The position numbers were made by a program, and so were the translations under genes. A stretch of DNA of 13,789 nt, from NCBI GenBank assembly GCA_044866075.1, contig JBIOTQ010000128.1:1-13789 (forward strand), in the 5' to 3' direction. The stretch's first letter is position 1; the number at the start of each line of letters is the position of its first letter. A model generated the notes under the pieces. It was not told the DNA's origin. It did no database searches and saw only the letters and a list, made by a program, of their open reading frames with translations. This DNA is from JBASRP01 sp044866075 (GTDB taxonomy: Bacteria; Actinomycetota; AC-67). Below, piece by piece: positions 6,943-11,401 of the stretch.

Positions 6943-7776
6943 CTAGACGGTCTTGCGGTAGCGGCGGACGGCGAGAGGTGCGAACACCGCCAGAATGACG
7001 ACGGCCCAGGCGACGGCTTTCATCGTTATCACCAGGGTCGAGTCACCGTTCGGGATCGTTTGGGGGCCGACATGCAATGCACGGATCGCCGACGCGGTCA
7101 CGGATACCGGCTGGTTCTCCGCCCAGACCTGAAGCCAGCCGGGCATCGAGTTGACCGGCACGAACGCGGATGACGCGAAGACGAGTGGCGCCATGACAGG
7201 GAAGGCAACCGCCTGCGCGGACTCGGCATCGCGGACGGTGAGTCCGACGGTCGCGAAGATCCAGGAGAACGCGTAGCCGGCCAGGAGCAGCAATCCCATG
7301 CCGGCGAGATACTCCAGGAGGTTCGTGTGGTAACGCGCCCCGACGGCGAAGCCGACCACGGCCATCAAGATCACGACGAATACGTTCCGCGCCAGGTCGG
7401 CACCGGTGCGTCCGACGAGCACGGCGGAGCGTGCCATCGGGAGCGAGCGGAAACGCTCCAGCAGCCCGCTCTGCATGTCCGTCGCGAGTCCGATCGCCGT
7501 TCCCACCGAGCCGAACACGACCGTCTGAACGAAGATCCCCGGCATGAGGAAGTCCTTGTAGTTGATGCCGTTGCCGGGATTGATTGCCCCGCCGAACACG
7601 TACACGAACATCAGCACGAAGATGACCGGCTGGATGGTCGAAAAGACCATCAGCTGCGGCGTGCGGGCGAGGCCGAGCACGTTCCGCCATACCACGGTGA
7701 GCGCGTCCTGGATCGCTTCGCCGAACCGGCCGACTCCTTGGCTCCTGCGGGCGAGAGATGTCGCGGTGGCCGTCAT
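6943..7776 (-). CDS. ABC-2 family exporter permease, DrrB-like
   Basis: Membrane half of an ABC-2 exporter, 277 residues, with about six helices (near 43-62, 79-98, 129-147, 156-180, 188-207, 249-270) and a positively charged N terminus. The cytoplasmic stretch GLLERFRSLPMARSAVL (104-120) between helices 2 and 3 is typical of the DrrB/daunorubicin-resistance permeases. Its ATG overlaps the ATPase stop by four bases (ATGA), and GGAGGAG sits four bases upstream of the start, so translation is coupled but also has its own ribosome site. Two copies with two ATPase copies would form the exporter. Substrate unknown; the family exports drugs, antibiotics and lipid-like molecules. Confidence 0.92.
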   Translation of the reverse strand: MTATATSLARRSQGVGRFGEAIQDALTVVWRNVLGLARTPQLMVFSTIQPVIFVLMFVYVFGGAINPGNGINYKDFLMPGIFVQTVVFGSVGTAIGLATDMQSGLLERFRSLPMARSAVLVGRTGADLARNVFVVILMAVVGFAVGARYHTNLLEYLAGMGLLLLAGYAFSWIFATVGLTVRDAESAQAVAFPVMAPLVFASSAFVPVNSMPGWLQVWAENQPVSVTASAIRALHVGPQTIPNGDSTLVITMKAVAWAVVILAVFAPLAVRRYRKTV

Positions 7777-8783
7777 CGTGCTCCTCCCGCGCGTGCGAGC
7801 TGACGCTGCTTCTTTTTGTCTTCAGGGCCCTGTTCGTCCTCCGCGGGTTCCGCGTGCCGGCCGGTGAGGGAAAGGAACACATCGTCGAGGCTCGGTTCGC
7901 GGACGTTGAGTTTCGATGGCGTGAGGTCGTCGCCGTCCAGCCGTCGCAGGACGTCCACGAGGAGGCTCGCGCCCTGCGGTGACGAGAGACGTATGAGCGC
8001 ACCCTCGCGCTCAGGAGCGCCATTGCCCATCCTCGCGAGCAACGCTTCCGCGCGCTGAGCGGCTCCCTCGTCGCTGAAGGAGAACTCGAGAACAGTGTCG
8101 CCGAGCTTCGCCTTGAGATCCGAGGGCGTGCCGTGGGCGATGATCTCGCCCTTGTCCACGACGACGATGTCATTGCACAGGCGATCGGCTTCGTCGAGGT
8201 ACTGCGTCGTGAGGCAGACGGTCGTCCCGCCGGCGACGAGCTCTCGGATCGTGACCCACAGATCCGAGCGGCTCTGCGGATCGAGACCCGTGGTCGGCTC
8301 GTCGAGGAAGAGCACCGGCGGGCGGTGGACGAGTGCGGCCGCCAGGTCGAGCCGGCGACGCATCCCTCCCGAGTAGGTCCGCACCGGCCGGTCGGCCGCG
8401 TCGCTGAGGCCGAAGACCTCCAGCAGATCGTTGGCTCGCTGCCGGATCTGCTCTGCGGGGAGGTGGGTCAGCCGGCCGATCATGCGCAGGTTCTCGCGGC
8501 CGGTCAGGAGACCGTCCACCGCAGCGTACTGGCCGGCCAAGCCGATGAGCCGTCGGACCTCCGTCGGATGCTGTGTGACGTCTTTGTCCAGAACCTCGGC
8601 GACGCCGCGGTCCGGCGGGATCAACGTCGTTAGGATCCGGACGGCGGTGGTCTTTCCGGCTCCGTTGGGCCCGAGGAGCCCGAACACGGTGCCCGACGGC
8701 ACCGCGAAGCTGATTCCCTTGAGAGCCTCGACGGAGCCGAAGTTCTTGGCGAGGTCCTCGACGACGATCGCGTTCTCAGTCAT
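7773..8783 (-). CDS. ABC exporter ATP-binding protein, DrrA-like
   Basis: ATPase subunit, 336 residues from the ATG at 8783. Walker A GPNGAGKTT (38-46), Q-loop Q85, signature YSGGMRRRLDL (137-147), Walker B VLFLDEP (157-163) and D-loop GLD (166-168) are intact. The switch residue is Q194 (LTTQYLDEAD) instead of His; Gln here is common in DrrA-type subunits. The C-terminal region ends with EPSLDDVFLSLTGR, typical of DUF4162 tails, then a charged tail of about 30 residues. An in-frame ATG at 8795 is possible, but GGAGG sits only one base from it, and that ATG lies within the -10 hexamer TATGGT, which predicts a transcript starting at 8783. The unit is divergent from the MarR gene, suggesting local repression relieved by a ligand. 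Confidence 0.94.
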   Translation of the reverse strand: MTENAIVVEDLAKNFGSVEALKGISFAVPSGTVFGLLGPNGAGKTTAVRILTTLIPPDRGVAEVLDKDVTQHPTEVRRLIGLAGQYAAVDGLLTGRENLRMIGRLTHLPAEQIRQRANDLLEVFGLSDAADRPVRTYSGGMRRRLDLAAALVHRPPVLFLDEPTTGLDPQSRSDLWVTIRELVAGGTTVCLTTQYLDEADRLCNDIVVVDKGEIIAHGTPSDLKAKLGDTVLEFSFSDEGAAQRAEALLARMGNGAPEREGALIRLSSPQGASLLVDVLRRLDGDDLTPSKLNVREPSLDDVFLSLTGRHAEPAEDEQGPEDKKKQRQLARAGGAR

Positions 8784-8790
8784 GGTCGCG

Positions 8791-8820
8791 ACCATACCTC
8801 CGATACTTGAATGATGTCAA
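8791..8820 (-). promoter_or_regulatory. Promoter of the ABC exporter operon
   Basis: On the minus strand a perfect TTGACA (8820-8815) is followed after 18 bases by TATGGT (8796-8791). Seven bases later comes the ATG at 8783, so the message should be leaderless. This is the best -35 in the window. The -35 overlaps the right half of the imperfect palindrome at 8805-8822, as expected for a repressor site. Confidence 0.6.
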
Positions 8821-8854
8821 ATTTTAAACCCACCTGACATTCTCGTTACTTGAA
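8801..8854. repeat. Pair of direct repeats CG(A/T)TACTTGAA
   Basis: CGATACTTGAA at 8801-8811 and CGTTACTTGAA at 8844-8854 match at ten of eleven positions and start 43 bases apart, about four helical turns. The first lies within the spacer of the exporter promoter; the second overlaps the -35 of the MarR gene promoter. Candidate paired operator elements. Confidence 0.5.
8805..8822. promoter_or_regulatory. Candidate MarR operator (imperfect palindrome)
   Basis: ACTTGA (8805-8810), six-base spacer, TCAAAT (8817-8822): five of six positions are symmetric. MarR dimers usually bind palindromes of about 16-20 bases, so the 18-base size fits. It covers the TTGACA of the exporter promoter. That the adjacent MarR protein binds here is inference. 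Confidence 0.5.
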
Positions 8855-8878
8855 CTTTTCGTGAACCCGGACTATCAT
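8850..8878 (+). promoter_or_regulatory. Promoter of the MarR-family gene
   Basis: TTGAAC (8850-8855) and TATCAT (8873-8878) are 17 bases apart. The -10 ends six bases before the GTG at 8885, which predicts a leaderless message and selects that GTG over the one at 8861, which would lie upstream of the transcript start. The -35 overlaps the second TACTTGAA repeat, consistent with autoregulation. Confidence 0.55.
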
Positions 8879-8884
8879 GGTGCT

Positions 8885-9370
8885 GTGAGAAGCGAACGCC
8901 GCTCCACGTCAAAATCTGCCCTCGCAGGTGAAGCCTGGCGTGATTTGTTCGAATTCTTCATCGCCACGCGGAAAGAGCGGGATCCGGCACTCGCGAAATA
9001 CGGCCTGACGCCGAACGACGGCAAAGCTCTGTGGTCGCTCGATCTTCATACAGGGAAGACCATGGGTGCGCTGGCGGCCGAATGGACCTGCGACGCGTCC
9101 AACGCGACCTGGATCGTCGACCGGCTGGAGAAGCGCGGCCTTGCGGAGAGGCGTCCGGCGGCGGGGGACCGACGCGTGAAGATGGTCGTCCTCACGCCCG
9201 ACGGTCAGAAGACGCGCGCTGCCGTCATGGCCGCGTTCCACGAGCCGCCCGAGGCTCTCCTCGCGCTACCGCGGGCCGAGCTCGAAGCCTTTCACGGCGT
9301 CGTCGCGCATCTGATGGAGATCGCTAGGGCGCGGGAGGCTCGGGCGGCGGCTTCTGAACGACCAGCTTGA
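8885..9370 (+). CDS. MarR-family transcriptional regulator
   Basis: Winged-helix regulator of 161 residues from the GTG at 8885. Central region: helix-turn-helix around MGALAAEWTCDASNATWIVDRLEKRGL, then the wing with the family's D-R-R signature (AAGDRRVKMVVLT). The flanking helices would form the dimer interface. An upstream GTG at 8861 adds eight residues but lies between the predicted -35 and -10. The gene is divergent from the DrrAB-like exporter and shares its control region, so it probably represses the exporter and itself, with the exported compound or a related one as ligand (inference). The Ala/Arg-rich C terminus overlaps the opposite-strand gene by 47 bases. Confidence 0.93.
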   Translation: MRSERRSTSKSALAGEAWRDLFEFFIATRKERDPALAKYGLTPNDGKALWSLDLHTGKTMGALAAEWTCDASNATWIVDRLEKRGLAERRPAAGDRRVKMVVLTPDGQKTRAAVMAAFHEPPEALLALPRAELEAFHGVVAHLMEIARAREARAAASERPA

Positions 9371-10061
9371 GCGCGCGCCCTCGCAGTCGCTCCGAGTACT
9401 CGTTCCAGGCGTCGGACGAACCCGAATCTTTCGGGAACAGGTCGAAGTGACACGTCGCCGAGCCGGAGGGGATCGTCGTCGCGAACGACACGTCGAAGAT
9501 CCCTTCCCCGAACGTGCGACGCGCCGCCGCGATCATCCCCTCGACGAAGTAGCGCTGGACACGGCAATCGAAGGCGCCGTAGACGTCCTCGTGCGGGCAG
9601 TAGTGGATGTCGAAATCCGCGCCTTGCTCGTGGACGCGCGGCGCTTCGATCGAGGCGTAGGCGACCTCGTTCACCCACGACGCGAACAAGCTCGCGATCT
9701 CGTTCGGCTCGAGTCCCTCGGGCGCCTCGACCCCCTCCAGCATCTCCGACGCGATGCGGTCGCCGATCGTCTTCAACGCTTCGCGGGCGACATCGTGTCC
9801 TTCGGATCCGAACGCGGCCTCGACGGCCTTCAGCATCTCGATGAGACCGACGGCCATCATCTGTCCCCACACGAACGTCGACGCCGGGTCGTAGTCGGGG
9901 TTCGCGAGCGCCTTGCGCCGGAATCCTTCGACGGCTTGCGCGAACGGCCAATGCAGCGGCAGGTTCTCGCGCCGGCCTCCCCACGGCAGCCGTTCCGCAC
10001 CGTTCTCCGCAGCGTCGGGGTGCGGCCGCACCGGCGTCCCCGTCCACGCGACGTCTCTCAT
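9324..10061 (-). CDS. L-2-amino-thiazoline-4-carboxylate hydrolase-like protein
   Basis: 245 residues, no signal peptide or membrane helix. The first half is helical; the second half has the pattern HYCPHED (153-159), then C166, then an Ile-Pro-Ser-Gly segment followed by ATCHFDLFP (202-210). This Cys-plus-Gly-x-x-x-Cys-x-Phe arrangement resembles the L-2-amino-thiazoline-4-carboxylic acid hydrolase family, whose founding activity makes cysteine from ATC, but most members are uncharacterised. The assignment comes from remembered motif pattern and is moderate. C155, C166, C204, H153 and H157 could form a catalytic or metal site. GAGGAGG six bases before the ATG fixes the start. The tail QKPPPEPPAP overlaps the end of the MarR gene. 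Divergent from the helicase gene; no pathway context. Confidence 0.7.
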   Translation of the reverse strand: MRDVAWTGTPVRPHPDAAENGAERLPWGGRRENLPLHWPFAQAVEGFRRKALANPDYDPASTFVWGQMMAVGLIEMLKAVEAAFGSEGHDVAREALKTIGDRIASEMLEGVEAPEGLEPNEIASLFASWVNEVAYASIEAPRVHEQGADFDIHYCPHEDVYGAFDCRVQRYFVEGMIAAARRTFGEGIFDVSFATTIPSGSATCHFDLFPKDSGSSDAWNEYSERLRGRALKLVVQKPPPEPPAP

Positions 10062-10067
10062 CGCAGG

Positions 10068-10074
10068 CCTCCTC
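10068..10074 (-). promoter_or_regulatory. Strong Shine-Dalgarno of the ATC-hydrolase-like gene
   Basis: GAGGAGG on the minus strand, six bases before the ATG at 10061. It contrasts with the apparently leaderless first genes elsewhere in the window and implies a true 5' leader, with the promoter within about 10075-10150. No convincing -35/-10 pair was found there. Confidence 0.6.
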
Positions 10075-10138
10075 TATCGCTCGCTCCCACCAGCCTAGCC
10101 CCGGACACACCTGCCACGTGCCGGAGCGAGACCGGCAT

Positions 10139-10144
10139 TATCCT
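10139..10144 (+). promoter_or_regulatory. Putative -10 element for a leaderless helicase mRNA
   Basis: TATCCT ends six bases before the GTG at 10151, the same spacing as at the MarR and hydrolase genes. There is no Shine-Dalgarno before this GTG, and the -35 region is poor. It argues that the open frame from GTG 10118 overstates the protein by 11 residues. Confidence 0.45.
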
Positions 10145-10150
10145 GAGACC

Positions 10151-11401
10151 GTGACATCCCCCAGCGATCCCGAGAGCCTCCCGGCCGTCGTCGAGACACC
10201 GGTCCCGGCCGAAGCGCAGAGCTTCGCCGAGTTCGGCGTCTCCACGGCCGTGGTCGACGCGCTCGCGCTCGGCAACATCAACGCGACGTTCCCGATCCAA
10301 GCGCTCGTTCTCCGGGACGCCATCGCCGGGCGAGACGTTCTCGCGCGCTCGCGGACAGGGTCCGGAAAGACGCTGGCCTTCGCCGTTCCGATCGTTGAGA
10401 GGTTCGCGCACGACAAGGGGAGTCCGCGCGCGCTGATCCTGGTTCCGACCCGAGAGCTGGCGAGCCAGGTCACCGAAGCCTTCCGTACGATCGCAGACGT
10501 GAAGCATCTCAAGGTCGCGTCGGTGTACGGAGGCGTGGGGATGAAAGACCAGGCGCAGCGCGCCGCGCACGCCGACATCGTGATCGCGACACCGGGCCGG
10601 CTTCTCGACCTCGTGCGGCGCAAGATGCTGTCGATGTCCCGCGTTGAGATCTGCGTCCTCGACGAAGCGGATCGCATGCTCGACATGGGGTTCCTGCCCG
10701 ACGTCAGCGACATCCTCGACCGGATCCCCGAGAAACGGCAGACGATGCTCTTCTCCGCGACCCTCGATGGCGAGGTCGGACGACTCGCCGGCCGCTACAC
10801 CGACGATCCCGTCCTACACGAGATCATCGAGGAACGCCAGGTTGTCGCGGAGGCGTTGCACCGATTCATCTCCGTCCCGCGAGAGGAGAAGGTCGCCGTC
10901 CTCGTGCGGGAGCTCGCCGGCGACCGGGGGTCGACGCTGATCTTCGTCCGGACGAAACGGGGCGCCGACCGGCTGGCGCAGAAGCTCAAGGAGAACGGCT
11001 TCGGCGCGCAGGCCCTGCACGGCGACATGAGCCAGGCCGCGCGCGAGCGCGCGCTCGCACGCTTCGCGTCGGGCAAGGGAGACATCCTCGTCGCGACGGA
11101 CGTCGCGGCGCGCGGACTAGACCTCGAGCACATAACGCACGTCGTCAACTACGACGCGCCGCAGGACGAGAAGGCCTACGTCCACCGCGTCGGACGCACC
11201 GCGAGAGCGGGGCGCGGCGGAACCGGCATCACGCTCGTCACCCCGGAGGAACGAGGCGACGTGAGCCGGATCGTCAGGCTGCTCGGTCTCGAAGCGGAGT
11301 TCACGGAGGCGGGGATGAAGGTCCACCCGCCGCGCACGATCTACTCGGGCAAACGCGGCCGCGGCAGCATGCTCGGCCGCCGGCCGCGCCGGAAGTTCTA
11401 G
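10151..11401 (+). CDS. DEAD-box ATP-dependent RNA helicase
   Basis: RNA helicase of 416 residues that should unwind structured RNA, acting in the cytoplasm in ribosome assembly, mRNA decay or cold adaptation; which one cannot be told. Motifs in order: Q-motif FAEFGV...FPIQ (Q50), motif I SRTGSGKT (67-74), Ia PTREL (99-103), GG pair (127-128), Ib TPGR (147-150), II DEAD (171-174), III SAT (202-204), IV LIFVRT (263-268), V ATDVAARGLD (315-324), VI HRVGRTARAG (345-354). The C-terminal tail is short and basic (GKRGRGSMLGRRPRRKF), suitable for RNA contact. Start chosen at GTG 10151 by the leaderless signal; GTG 10118 is the longer alternative. The stop TAG overlaps the stop of the convergent gene in CTAG. 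Confidence 0.95.
   Translation: MTSPSDPESLPAVVETPVPAEAQSFAEFGVSTAVVDALALGNINATFPIQALVLRDAIAGRDVLARSRTGSGKTLAFAVPIVERFAHDKGSPRALILVPTRELASQVTEAFRTIADVKHLKVASVYGGVGMKDQAQRAAHADIVIATPGRLLDLVRRKMLSMSRVEICVLDEADRMLDMGFLPDVSDILDRIPEKRQTMLFSATLDGEVGRLAGRYTDDPVLHEIIEERQVVAEALHRFISVPREEKVAVLVRELAGDRGSTLIFVRTKRGADRLAQKLKENGFGAQALHGDMSQAARERALARFASGKGDILVATDVAARGLDLEHITHVVNYDAPQDEKAYVHRVGRTARAGRGGTGITLVTPEERGDVSRIVRLLGLEAEFTEAGMKVHPPRTIYSGKRGRGSMLGRRPRRKF
11398..11401. other. CTAG tetramer shared by two convergent stop codons
   Basis: TAG at 11399-11401 ends the helicase on the plus strand. The reverse complement of 11398-11400 (also TAG) ends the cyclase/NB-ARC/TPR gene on the minus strand. The palindrome CTAG therefore supplies both stops, and any terminator for either gene must lie inside the other's coding sequence. 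Confidence 0.95.

Noticed and set aside
8791..8801. GGAGG before the ATG at 8795 as the ribosome site of the DrrA-like ATPase
   Set aside because: It lies one base from that ATG, too close, and 13 bases from the ATG at 8783, too far; the promoter spacing instead supports a leaderless start at 8783.
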